DNA of 64,000 bases from a virus: positions 62,001-126,000 of IMG/VR virus record IMGVR_UViG_3300030117_007612; one strand, written 5' to 3'. This document shows, piece by piece, positions 54,993-63,600 of the stretch. A program made the position numbers and the translations under genes. How positions within the stretch are numbered: position 1 is the first letter of the stretch; every line of letters starts with the position of its first letter. The notes under the pieces are model-generated. The model saw only the letters and a list, made by a program, of their open reading frames with translations. It ran no database searches and was not told the origin of the DNA.

Positions 54993-55217
54993 ATGCCATA
55001 CACATCATCAGGCAAGTGCGTTTATAAAAAAAACAAAGATGGCTCTCGTGGTAAAAAAGTGGGATGTACAAAGGGTCCCGTAAAGCAGTACCTTAAGGCT
55101 TTGTATGCTAATACCGATGAGGGCTTGGATAAAACTGTAACAGAAGAAACAATGAGACTAATTATTAGAGAAGAATTACAAGAATATCTAAAGGAGATTA
55201 CAAATGACAATGGATGA
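54993..55217 (+). CDS. Small Lys-rich protein with C-terminal LIIREEL helix, 74 aa
   Basis: Residues 1-40 (SGKCVYKKNKDGSRGKKVGC, then TKGPVKQYLKALY) form a compact basic unit with two Cys that might pair or bind metal. Residues 49-66 (VTEETMRLIIREELQEYL) carry the shared helix motif, here at the C-terminus. It overlaps the tubulin-like gene by 14 bases. I have seen similar short basic proteins in marine phages, but the function is unknown to me. The sequence is certain; the role is open. Confidence 0.7.
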   Translation: MPYTSSGKCVYKKNKDGSRGKKVGCTKGPVKQYLKALYANTDEGLDKTVTEETMRLIIREELQEYLKEITNDNG

Positions 55218-56253
55218 TTTTGATTTTATAGATCACTATGGCGAAGCCGAAGAGGTAGCCAACGAAGATCAGCTACCAGATAACGAAGTTGGCTCATCGC
55301 TAAACTGTGCTATTATTGGCGTTGGTGGAGGGGGCGGCAAAATGGCAAAAGCCTTTTTAGATATCGGCTACAATAAAACATTGTTGATTAATACTACTCC
55401 AAAAGATATCCCAAGCGACGTCGATGAATCACATGTAGTGCTGATTCCGGATGCTGATGGGATCGGAAAAGATGTCAGCTTGGGTAAATCCGTACTTGAC
55501 GCCAATAGCGCCGTTGTTGAAGATGCCTTGCGGACAAAACTTGGCAAGGTTGATTGGCTTATCGTATTATCAGGCGGTGGCGGAGGTACTGGTAGTGCCA
55601 CTGCTTCATTGCATTCTGTTTTCGAAAGATACTTAAAATCTGTTCAGGCCGATGGTGACATACTTTATGTCGCATCGTGGCCAACAGCACAAGAGTGCTT
55701 GAATCCCACAATTAGCAAAAATGCACTGTCACTTATTAATGACGTATCAAAGCACTCGCACATTGTGATCGACAATGAAAGGCAGGTTAAGTTACTCAGA
55801 GGCAAGGTTGGCATGCTTGGAATGTTTCCGTTTGCCAATACGGCGTTTGCCAAGCTTTTAACGCAGGTGCTCAGATTGTCTGCAGAACAGTCACCAATCC
55901 AGTCTTTTGATTCAAAAGATCTTGCTAGGTGCTTAAGCACAGATGGTAGAATGTTTATTGGGTCTACGATGATTGCTGACCCGGCCAGTCCCAACCTTGG
56001 ATCGATGATTTTACAAAATTGCCTGAAGCGCTCTCCCTGCCCGCAGCCCTCTGGGCGCCCAAAAACAGGCACACTACTATTGGTGGTGAGCCCTGAGATG
56101 GCGTCTGATCCAGAGATCAGCAAGCACCTAGATAATGCAATTTCGTACGTCGGAGGAAGAACAGAGACACTTTTTTCCGGAGTCTATGTTAAAGAGAACG
56201 TACCGGGCTTGGTTGCTATCTTGTGCATGAATGGTTTACCCAAAGGAAATTAG
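55204..56253 (+). CDS. FtsZ/tubulin-superfamily GTPase
   Basis: 349 aa. The GTP-binding features of the FtsZ/TubZ/tubulin fold are in order: GVGGGGG (39-45, T1-type loop), the tubulin signature SGGGGGTGSA (123-132, T4 loop), IVIDNERQ (187-194, cf. the FtsZ NDR region), and a T7-like FDSKD (235-239) retaining the two acidic positions needed for hydrolysis, followed by GRMFIGS (248-254), which resembles GYAMMGS of FtsZ. The C-terminal domain (285-349) is also FtsZ-like. It lacks the FtsZ C-terminal tail and adds an acidic N-terminus. It should form GTP-dependent filaments. It lies in the head module beside the prohead protease, unlike most phage tubulins I know of. Confidence 0.9.
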   Translation: MTMDDFDFIDHYGEAEEVANEDQLPDNEVGSSLNCAIIGVGGGGGKMAKAFLDIGYNKTLLINTTPKDIPSDVDESHVVLIPDADGIGKDVSLGKSVLDANSAVVEDALRTKLGKVDWLIVLSGGGGGTGSATASLHSVFERYLKSVQADGDILYVASWPTAQECLNPTISKNALSLINDVSKHSHIVIDNERQVKLLRGKVGMLGMFPFANTAFAKLLTQVLRLSAEQSPIQSFDSKDLARCLSTDGRMFIGSTMIADPASPNLGSMILQNCLKRSPCPQPSGRPKTGTLLLVVSPEMASDPEISKHLDNAISYVGGRTETLFSGVYVKENVPGLVAILCMNGLPKGN

Positions 56254-56267
56254 CGGGAGATGTTAAA

Positions 56268-56735
56268 ATGAAAATAAGCAGACACCGCCTCATGCAGATT
56301 ATTCAAGAAGAGTATGATATAATGTTGCGTTCTGAAAAAAAAGAACGACTTGACGAAAGTGTTGTTTTAGAAGCTTCCATGTCTCAAAGCGAGGTGGCTC
56401 TCGCTTCAATTGAATCGGCGATTAACGGCACCTTGCACAATTTGTTAAAAGACTTTGTAGCTGAAACGGAAATTAAAAGCATTGTCGATAGTGCAGCTGA
56501 CGCCGTTGCAGGCAGGATTGGCATTGAGCTAGAAAGCATATATAATGAAAAGCAGGCACCTCTTGAGGAGGTGGTGATGACTCAAGAGCCAATGGATATT
56601 CTAGAAGAATTAAGAAGCTTGACAAATAAGTTATCATCGATATCCGGCAACGCACAGCCGTTTGAAAATATAGCATCGGATATGATAATACAGATTAATG
56701 ATTTAGAGGAAATTTTAACAACGGAGAAGGAATGA
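56268..56735 (+). CDS. Small protein with N-terminal LMQIIQEEY helix, 155 aa
   Basis: ATG 56268 is preferred to 56223 because of the GGGAGA at 56255-56260 and because the protein then begins MKISRHRLMQIIQEEY, like its relatives; the longer start would run into the tubulin-like gene. Residues 35-100 look helical, with a Ser/Ala-rich segment, and a mildly acidic C-terminal helix (ILEELRSLTNKLSS) follows. The stop overlaps the next ATG (ATGA). Its role is unknown, probably a head-associated protein. Confidence 0.68.
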   Translation: MKISRHRLMQIIQEEYDIMLRSEKKERLDESVVLEASMSQSEVALASIESAINGTLHNLLKDFVAETEIKSIVDSAADAVAGRIGIELESIYNEKQAPLEEVVMTQEPMDILEELRSLTNKLSSISGNAQPFENIASDMIIQINDLEEILTTEKE

Positions 56736-57067
56736 TAGAGTTGCTTAATTTATTGTGGTTTGTACTGGCGGCGTATGGTTTAACTCAAATTCTTATTTAC
56801 GGAACAATTTTCAACAAGATAAGGCCGACTAAACAGTGGCTTAATGGATTTGGAGAATTATTCCACTGCCCCATGTGTATGGGTTTTTGGGTTGGCGTAT
56901 TTTTATGCGGCGTTAGTACGTATACGCAACTATTTACGTTTGAGACATCTTTAATAAATTATTTTATTTTAGGTTGTGTTAGTTCAGGTACATCATATAT
57001 CCTGAACGTTTTATTTTGCGATAACGGAATACAAATAGGAGTTAGAAATGGGAAAGACATGGACTAG
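56732..57067 (+). CDS. Small membrane protein, DUF1360-like, 111 aa
   Basis: Three hydrophobic segments (about residues 4-24, 50-66 and 74-97) and a conserved CPMCMGFW motif (46-53) fit the DUF1360-type phage and bacterial membrane proteins. It starts within the end of the preceding gene. No function is known for this family as far as I recall. In this place it could help attach assembly intermediates to the inner membrane, as T4 proheads are assembled on the membrane; that is a guess. Confidence 0.75.
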   Translation: MIELLNLLWFVLAAYGLTQILIYGTIFNKIRPTKQWLNGFGELFHCPMCMGFWVGVFLCGVSTYTQLFTFETSLINYFILGCVSSGTSYILNVLFCDNGIQIGVRNGKDMD

Positions 57068-57101
57068 TAAATGGATGTTGCAGCCAGTTCGCCATTGCTG
57101 C

Positions 57102-57109
57102 AAGGGGAG
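57102..57109 (+). promoter_or_regulatory. Strong ribosome binding site that decides the prohead protease start
   Basis: AAGGGGAG lies 6 bases before ATG 57116. The alternative ATG 57071 has only a poor site and would add 15 residues not needed by the family. Confidence 0.7.
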
Positions 57110-57115
57110 TTAGCT

Positions 57116-57721
57116 ATGGGTAAGGTACTTTTACGAGAATTTTATGAATTATGTGAAGGGGGCGTCTGTCAGGATCTTTTAACCGAGGAAGAGAAGAGGT
57201 TTGTGGCCGGCGGCGGTATGATTTTGTCTGGAATTATGCAAAAATCAGACACTGTTAATGGAAATGGAAGAATTTATCCACACAAAGTTCTTGTTCGTGA
57301 GGTTGAAAACTACTCTAAGCTTGTAAAAGAGCGACGAGCGCTCGGAGAATTAGACCACCCAGACGACTCAGTGATCAATCTTAAGAATGCATCACACCTT
57401 TGCACCAGCATATGGTGGGAGGGGCAAGATGTCATGGGCAAGGTTAGAATTTTGGACACACCATCTGGAAAAGTACTGCAAGAGCTTGTAAAATCAGGTG
57501 TTAGCCTCGGAATTTCTTCAAGAGGAATGGGTTCTGTTAAAGAAAGCCAAAATGGCACAATTGTTGAAGATGATTTTCAGTTAATTTGTTTTGATTTTGT
57601 ATCAGAACCCTCAACACCCGGCGCCTACATGATGAAAGAGTCTAAAAGCTTAAAAGAATCAAACATCTTCACAAAAGCAGATAAAATCAACAGATTAATC
57701 AACGAGGCTCTAGATGAATAA
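57116..57721 (+). CDS. 21: Prohead core protease, gp21-like
   Basis: 201 aa from the well-supported ATG 57116, close to T4 gp21 (212 aa). Catalytic features of this U9/assemblin-type protease are visible: GELDHPDD with the catalytic His at residue 81, and GISSRGMG with the Ser at about 134-135. The NGNGRIYP segment (about 48-55) is also typical. It would cleave scaffold and head proteins inside the prohead after Glu in L/I-x-E sites. The expected scaffold-like genes surround it. It overlaps the next gene by 8 bases. The assignment is confident. Confidence 0.93.
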   Translation: MGKVLLREFYELCEGGVCQDLLTEEEKRFVAGGGMILSGIMQKSDTVNGNGRIYPHKVLVREVENYSKLVKERRALGELDHPDDSVINLKNASHLCTSIWWEGQDVMGKVRILDTPSGKVLQELVKSGVSLGISSRGMGSVKESQNGTIVEDDFQLICFDFVSEPSTPGAYMMKESKSLKESNIFTKADKINRLINEALDE

Positions 57722-58130
57722 GGCAGATTTAAAGAAGCTTATAAAACCACTAGTGAAAGAGTGCGTACAAGAAACCCTTCTAGAAGAAGGGTTGCTTTCT
57801 GGAATTGTAAGTGAGGTGGTAAAAGGAGTTTCCTCGGCACCACCAATCGTCGAGAAGGCAAAAACAGCAAAAACAGCACCGAAACAAGAACTTGATTACA
57901 AAAGAATAGCAGAGACCAAAAAGAAGATAAATCAACACCAAAAAAGACTATTAGACGCCATCGGCTCAGACGCCTACAATGGCGTTGATTTATTTGAGGG
58001 TACAAAACCGATTTCTGATAGCGGTGCCCCCAAGCCGGGCTCAACTGATTTGGGAGAACATGACGATCCGGGTGTTCCTTTCGCCGGACCATTGGCTGAA
58101 GCTTCCAAAATGTGGGGTAAATTAGTTTAA
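57714..58130 (+). CDS. Scaffold/internal head-type protein with N-terminal LKKLIKPLVKE helix, 138 aa
   Basis: It starts inside the protease gene. Residues 4-26 (ADLKKLIKPLVKECVQETLLEEG) carry the shared helix, ending in L-L-E-E-G, which fits the prohead-protease L-x-E/G site. The rest is Lys/Ala-rich, then helical (ETKKKINQHQKRLLDAIG), then Pro/Gly/Asp-rich. Its place next to the protease suits a T4-like core scaffold or small internal head protein (compare gp67/gp68), though length and sequence do not decide this. The stop abuts the bS21 start. Confidence 0.72.
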   Translation: MNKADLKKLIKPLVKECVQETLLEEGLLSGIVSEVVKGVSSAPPIVEKAKTAKTAPKQELDYKRIAETKKKINQHQKRLLDAIGSDAYNGVDLFEGTKPISDSGAPKPGSTDLGEHDDPGVPFAGPLAEASKMWGKLV

Positions 58131-58361
58131 ATGAGAAAAAAATGTAATGTACATTTAAAATCCAGAAGAAACGAGCCGGCAGATCGGCTTATTAGAAGGT
58201 TTATAAAAAAAGTAAAAAAAGAGAAGATTGTTGAAGAAGTTAGAGATCGAAAGCATTATAAAAAGCCATCGGTCAAAAAGAAGCAAAAGAGGATTAAAGC
58301 CCAACGCGAAAGGAAAAGACAAGAAGCCCGACGGTTAAGACGTCGGCAAAGGCGCAAATAG
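58131..58361 (+). CDS. rpsU: Ribosomal protein bS21 homologue
   Basis: 76 aa, close to bacterial bS21 (about 71). The family core is visible: NEP at residues 14-16, D18, LIRRF at 20-24, then KKEKIVEEVRDRKHYKKPS (29-47), corresponding to the K-G-(I/V)--E-R-R-(E)-Y-KP region, followed by an Arg/Lys-rich tail (KAQRERKRQEARRLRRRQRR). It would enter the host 30S subunit near the anti-Shine-Dalgarno region and could bias translation towards phage messages. It begins directly after the previous stop, so coupling is likely. A few marine phages are known to encode bS21. The assignment is strong. Confidence 0.9.
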   Translation: MRKKCNVHLKSRRNEPADRLIRRFIKKVKKEKIVEEVRDRKHYKKPSVKKKQKRIKAQRERKRQEARRLRRRQRRK

Positions 58362-58372
58362 TTTTATTTTAA

Positions 58373-58379
58373 CTATTTA
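58373..58379 (+). promoter_or_regulatory. CTAWTTA leader element, copy 6 (CTATTTA)
   Basis: AACTATTTAT (58371-58380) ends 33 bases before the ATG at 58414 and matches copy 5. It lies in a 52-base leader with no other gene. Confidence 0.35.
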
Positions 58380-58413
58380 TGTTTAAGTATCAGTATGTGG
58401 AGTATGTGAGTAG

Positions 58414-60699
58414 ATGGGAATAGGATGGGCATATATCGATTGTGATCCCGAGATTGTAACGGGATCGACCGGGCCAACTGGCTCAGTTATGTTTAAAGAT
58501 GGCCATAGATCTATTCGTGGTCAAGAAGAGCTTATGTGGATCCGCCCGGCCGCAGCTATCTCTGAGGGATTTACAATTGCATCGGGCAGTGCGTACACAA
58601 GCACACTCGACGTCGGCGCCACCTTCCACCCGCCATTCCTCCAAGTATCAGGAAACATAAGAGTTAGCGGCACAATTTTTGCAAACAGTTTCGATGTTAT
58701 AACAACAACTTTAACTGAGATACATCAGTCTGGATCAACCAGCTTTGGTCAGGGTGTTAACCGCGATAAACACAGCTTTTCAGGTTCCTTACAGGTAACA
58801 GGCGCCAGCACGCTGAATGCAATAAATTCATATGTTTTAGATAGATTTGGAATTGGCGAAAAAGAACCGAAATCTACACCTCACAGCGCAGGGTCTTCGA
58901 ATGATGCGAAGGCAGAAATATCAGTTGCTGATGGCGAGGCTTTAACGGCACTTGTAATCGATGCGAATGATGTCGATGAAGTAGCAATGCACATCGAAGC
59001 AGCACAAACAACCGCTAATGTTTTAGAAATTACAGCAGATGCAGTGACAACAGCAAATGTAATTGATGTTTCAGCAGACGCTCTAACTTCAGGCGCCGCG
59101 ATGAAAATTCAAGACAACTCAGCAAACAACACTTCCAGAGATTTAGTGCTTATTCATCAACAACACGCTAGCGCTACCTCAGCTACTGCATTGAAAGTTA
59201 TATCTGCAGGCGCCCAGACTGGAATGCTCTTGGACAAGAACTATTCGAGCGTTAATGCATCGACCGTCACTGGCTTCACTATTGACTTAGATAAAACTGG
59301 CACTTCGACTACTGCGAACACGATCTATGGGGCTACCATCGACGTGGATAACACAACAGCAACAGCCGGCGTCAATAACATGACTGGTATTCAGGTGACC
59401 CCGACCTTGACACATGCTGCAAACGCCGGCACGCCAACTGTAAAAGGCGCAGTCATTACTGCAACCGGCGGTGGCAACGGCACATCAGCCGCCACCGGCA
59501 TGGAGTTGACTGCTACTGGCGCCGATACCAACAAGGGTCTCATAATCAACTGTGCTGATGGAGGTCAGGATTTGCTAATTGTTAGCTCTGCCGACACCGC
59601 GGACTATTTTGCAATTGAAGTAACAGCCGCCGGCGCAACCACCCTTAAAACGTATGAGGATGGCTCCGATCACGGCGCAGATCTTACAATGGATATTGAT
59701 GGCGCAATTAAGATTGACGGCGACGGGGTTGAGATAGAAAATGATTCAGACTCGGGAGCAACGGCCCTTCTTATTGATAATGATGATACAGACGCGATTG
59801 CCCTTAGTATCGCCGCTGAGAATATTGATGCGAATGTTGTTGATATTGCAGCAGATGCGGTTACAACTGCTAAGGCGCTTAATATTTCAGCGGATGCGCT
59901 CACGACTGGTACTGCGTTTTATGTCGAAAGCGAATCAACGAACAACAGCACTAGAAATGTAGCAGCAGTTGTGCAAAACGCCGGCGCTGCCATTAACGCC
60001 ACTGCGCTACTTGTACAATCTGATAGTAACGGCGGCGTTGCTGGCATTAAAATTGATAGAAATGCAAACGGTACTGCAGCTGTTGATGCTGTAACCGGTC
60101 TTCAAATCGATCTAGATCAGACTGGAGAGATCACAAGCGCCACCGGTGTTGTGGTTGGAATCCAAACAGATATCGAAACCAACGTCGCCGGCGACGGCAC
60201 GTTAAATTCCTATGGTCACAGAATTGTGATGACCGGCGATGCTGATGGAACACATACAAACACTGGCCTTTCAATTAATTTAGGTCAGGCCGACATCAAC
60301 ACTCATATTGAGTTACTTTCTTCCGCCGATACCGGCGATAAATGCACGATTTCAACAGGTCTCGCCGGCGCAACAACAATTTTAACGGTTGATGATGATG
60401 GTGCGGACGCCCATCTTACAATAAATCCCGATGGCAATTTACTTCTTAATGCTGCTGGTGACATTATAGTCGATCCAACTGGCAATGATATTCTTCCTCT
60501 TAACGATAATGACATTAGCTTGGGTTCTGCTTCGAATCGATGGGCGCACATTTATACAACACTTATTACAACTGGTGACCTTCGTTTAAATAATGATAGA
60601 GGCGATTGGTTGATTGTCGAGGAAGCAGACTATTTGAGTATAAGGAATCAAAAAACAGGAAAGCTGTACAAATTCGTATTAGAGGAGATTAAAGAGTAA
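58414..60699 (+). CDS. Tail-fibre-type protein with internal duplication, 761 aa
   Basis: The N-terminal 150 residues contain a VTGS/SGSA-rich attachment-like region. Two homologous blocks of about 230-260 aa follow (about residues 167-425 and 440-670), each with ...ALLIDNDDTD..., ...ADAVTTA..., ...ADALTTG..., ...SSADTGD... patterns. The C-terminus (LNDNDISLGSASNRWAHIY... GKLYKFVLEEIKE) has the D-D--LGS---RW--(I/L)Y motif found before fibre tips and chaperone domains. The middle is paralogous to the protein at 53039. It is probably a trimeric fibre. The stop shares a base with the next ATG (TAATG). Confidence 0.82.
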   Translation: MGIGWAYIDCDPEIVTGSTGPTGSVMFKDGHRSIRGQEELMWIRPAAAISEGFTIASGSAYTSTLDVGATFHPPFLQVSGNIRVSGTIFANSFDVITTTLTEIHQSGSTSFGQGVNRDKHSFSGSLQVTGASTLNAINSYVLDRFGIGEKEPKSTPHSAGSSNDAKAEISVADGEALTALVIDANDVDEVAMHIEAAQTTANVLEITADAVTTANVIDVSADALTSGAAMKIQDNSANNTSRDLVLIHQQHASATSATALKVISAGAQTGMLLDKNYSSVNASTVTGFTIDLDKTGTSTTANTIYGATIDVDNTTATAGVNNMTGIQVTPTLTHAANAGTPTVKGAVITATGGGNGTSAATGMELTATGADTNKGLIINCADGGQDLLIVSSADTADYFAIEVTAAGATTLKTYEDGSDHGADLTMDIDGAIKIDGDGVEIENDSDSGATALLIDNDDTDAIALSIAAENIDANVVDIAADAVTTAKALNISADALTTGTAFYVESESTNNSTRNVAAVVQNAGAAINATALLVQSDSNGGVAGIKIDRNANGTAAVDAVTGLQIDLDQTGEITSATGVVVGIQTDIETNVAGDGTLNSYGHRIVMTGDADGTHTNTGLSINLGQADINTHIELLSSADTGDKCTISTGLAGATTILTVDDDGADAHLTINPDGNLLLNAAGDIIVDPTGNDILPLNDNDISLGSASNRWAHIYTTLITTGDLRLNNDRGDWLIVEEADYLSIRNQKTGKLYKFVLEEIKE
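58912..60430 (+). repeat. Tandem duplicated block inside the 761-aa fibre-type gene
   Basis: The blocks near 58912-59690 and 59728-60430 encode similar series of motifs (SADALT(S/T)G, ...NNTSR/NNSTRN..., ...TTLK/TTIL...), offset by about 816 bases. The copies have diverged at DNA level, so the duplication is old. Confidence 0.7.
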
Positions 60700-63600
60700 T
60701 GGCCAAAATAGTAATAACCTCAGCAGGTATATCCGGTTCAGCAGGATCGGTAGCCATTACAGGCTCATTTGTTGTTACCGGATCCGAAGGCGAAATTACA
60801 GTTTCCGGAAGCGGAACCGAGCTTAGTGGCGCCCATGGATCCTCGACCACCACATCGGGCTCATCTACATTCTACGACGCCGCCGGCAGCAGCACGTCAA
60901 CCTCTGCGACTGGCTCAGTATCTACCGGCTCAGCAGGCTCCGCAACGCACGGCTCTGGTTCCTCAACATACACCGATGCTGATGGCACACACTCAACTTC
61001 TGCAACTGGTTCATACACTACGGGTTCCGGCGGATCAACATCGACAACATCAGGCTCTACATCCCACACAAGTGCTGATGGTAGCACCACTTCGACATCT
61101 GCGACTGGTTCTTATATTAGTGGCTCCGGAGGCGGAGCCGGAACTGGCTCTGGCGGCTCAGCAACCCACAGTTCGGGTTCATCAATTTACACAAGCGCTG
61201 ACGGTAGCACACACTCAACTTCTGCAACTGGCTCATTAACCACAGGCTCAGGAGGTTCCACCGAAACAACATCAGGATCTACATCGTATACAGACGCTGG
61301 TGGAAGCACCACTACTGTTTCTGCAACTGGTTCATATACCACAGGTTCTGGAGGTTCCACCGAAACAACAACGGGATCATCTACATACACAGGCGCTGAT
61401 GGTGGCACAGCCATAGTCTCTTCAGTTGGATACGTAGCTAGTGGTTCCGGTGGAGAGTCATCTACAACATCTGGCTCAACCAGCTACACAGACGCTGGTG
61501 GAAGCAGTACTTCGACATCTGCGACCGGCTCATCTATGACTGGTTCGGGCGGATCTGCAACCCATGGATCGGGTTCATCCACATATACAGACGCCGGCGG
61601 ATGTACTGGGTCGATGTCCGCAACTGGTTCATACACTACGGGTTCCGGCGGATCAACATCGACAACATCAGGCTCGACCACACACACAGACGCTGGTGGA
61701 AGCAGTACTTCGACATCTGCGACCGGCTCATCTATGACTGGTTCGGGCGGATCTGCAACCCATGGATCGGGTTCATCCACATATACAGACGCCGGCGGAA
61801 GTACCACTTCGACATCTGCGACTGGCTCTTATATGAGCGGGTCGACCCCGGGAACCACTACCACAACGCCGGGCGGGACTACATACGAAGACACAGACAG
61901 CACAACTATGCACTCAACCAGTGGTTCGCACTATAGTGGCTCAACGCCGGAAAGCGGCTCTGCCGGCAGCACAACGATTACAGATGGCACAGTTGAGGTA
62001 ACTGGATCCGTCACAATTTCTGGCTCAAGCCCCGCCTTAACAATTATGGCCGGCGAACTAATAGTTAGTGGCTCATCGATACTTGGCTCAACCATCGACC
62101 ACACAACCACTATAGGCAGCCACCTTACAGCATCCTATGGATTGGTTGCGCCAACACACGGAATTAGCGGAGCATATGTTACAGCCTATGATGGTCGTTT
62201 CCCGGGTCACGTGTCATCATCTCTTTATAAAGGCTCGATGGTCTCTGCTAGCTTGTTAGTGACAGGTGGAGAAGTTAAAGCACACCGCGGTACATTCGGC
62301 TTGATGGTTACTGAGTTTCTTACGATGTCAAAGGGCGCCCTTGTTGAGGATGATGACAAAGTCCACTTTGGCACAGATCAAGAATCACACATCAGGTACG
62401 ATGAGGCCGGCCAAGATTTCCTAACAATTTCAGGCTCAGATGCAGGTGGCCTTGTTCTAAGCGGTTCTAGCTTGGTAATCGACACTGACACCGTGGAAAG
62501 CGGTTCCCGCGCCGGCGGCGGAAGCTACTTGGCTATGACAACAACTGGTAAAATTGTGTTGTCGACTCCAGATGGCGGCGGCGGCGGTTCCGCTAGAAGC
62601 GTTTCGGGTGATGACGACGATGGCGTTATAACTTGGAAAACATCTGATAACACTTTTACTGTTGAGGGCAATCTTACTTTTGACGGTAACACACTTACCG
62701 TCGGCGGTCTGGGCGTTGTAACCGGTAGTCAGTTAATGGCGTATGGCATAACCGGATCGCTAGCGACAATTCAAGAGATTACTGGTGGCTGGGCTGATAT
62801 GCATAAGTTTGCCGGCGACAAGGTCGAAGTTGGCACTCACGTTTCATCTTCGCTTCTGTATGGTACAACATTGTCTGCGTCAACTCTTGTAAGTGGCGGT
62901 TTGCATATGGGCCATACCGGCAAATTTGATATTCTGTCAGCATCGACGGTGTATGCTCACGCCTTCTCCCCATCGACCGTATCAGCATCTACAGAAATAA
63001 CCGGCGGCGCCGTCTCGGCATTTGGAATTACTGGAACACTCGGAACATTCAGTGGCGTCGTCAGTGCATCTTCTTACGAAGGTTTTGCTGTGCGAACCAC
63101 ACACGGAGAACACGCTGGTACAGTCTCTGCATCAGTATTCATAGGATCGAATGTATCAGCCTCAACAGAAATCACCGGTGGTTGGCACAGAGGACACACT
63201 GGCAAATTTGATATTCTGTCAGCATCGACGATACATGCTCATGTCTTCTCTCCATCGACTATCTCCGCCTCGCTATATTTAACTGGTGGTCATGTTTATG
63301 CATACGGTATAACCGGCTCAAAAGCGACAATTACAAGCATCAGTGCTACGGAAGTCACATCATCTGTATTGTTGGGATATTCGCATACTGGCGACGAATT
63401 AATTGCACACAGCCATGTATCAGCGGCTCTATTCTTAACCGGTGGGCACGTCTATGCTTACGGCGTTACCGCTTCATTGGGAACATTCAGCGGCGTCGTC
63501 AGTGCGTCTTCTTATGAGGGTTTTGCCGTACGAACTACTCATGGCGAACATGCTGGCACAGTTTCTGCATCAGTATTCATAGGATCGAATGTATCAGCTT

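Noticed and set aside
57071-57115. Upstream start of the prohead protease
   Set aside because: The strong AAGGGGAG before ATG 57116 and the family length favour the shorter protein.
60769-61239. Open frames on both strands in the repeat region (also - strand 61187-61807)
   Set aside because: These are shadows of the Ser/Thr/Gly repeats. The frame starting at 60699 is continuous to the end of the window and has the right repeat grammar.
60880-61850. CRISPR-like array
   Set aside because: The repeated units are in-frame coding repeats of 99 bases with no unique spacers and no palindromic direct repeats.
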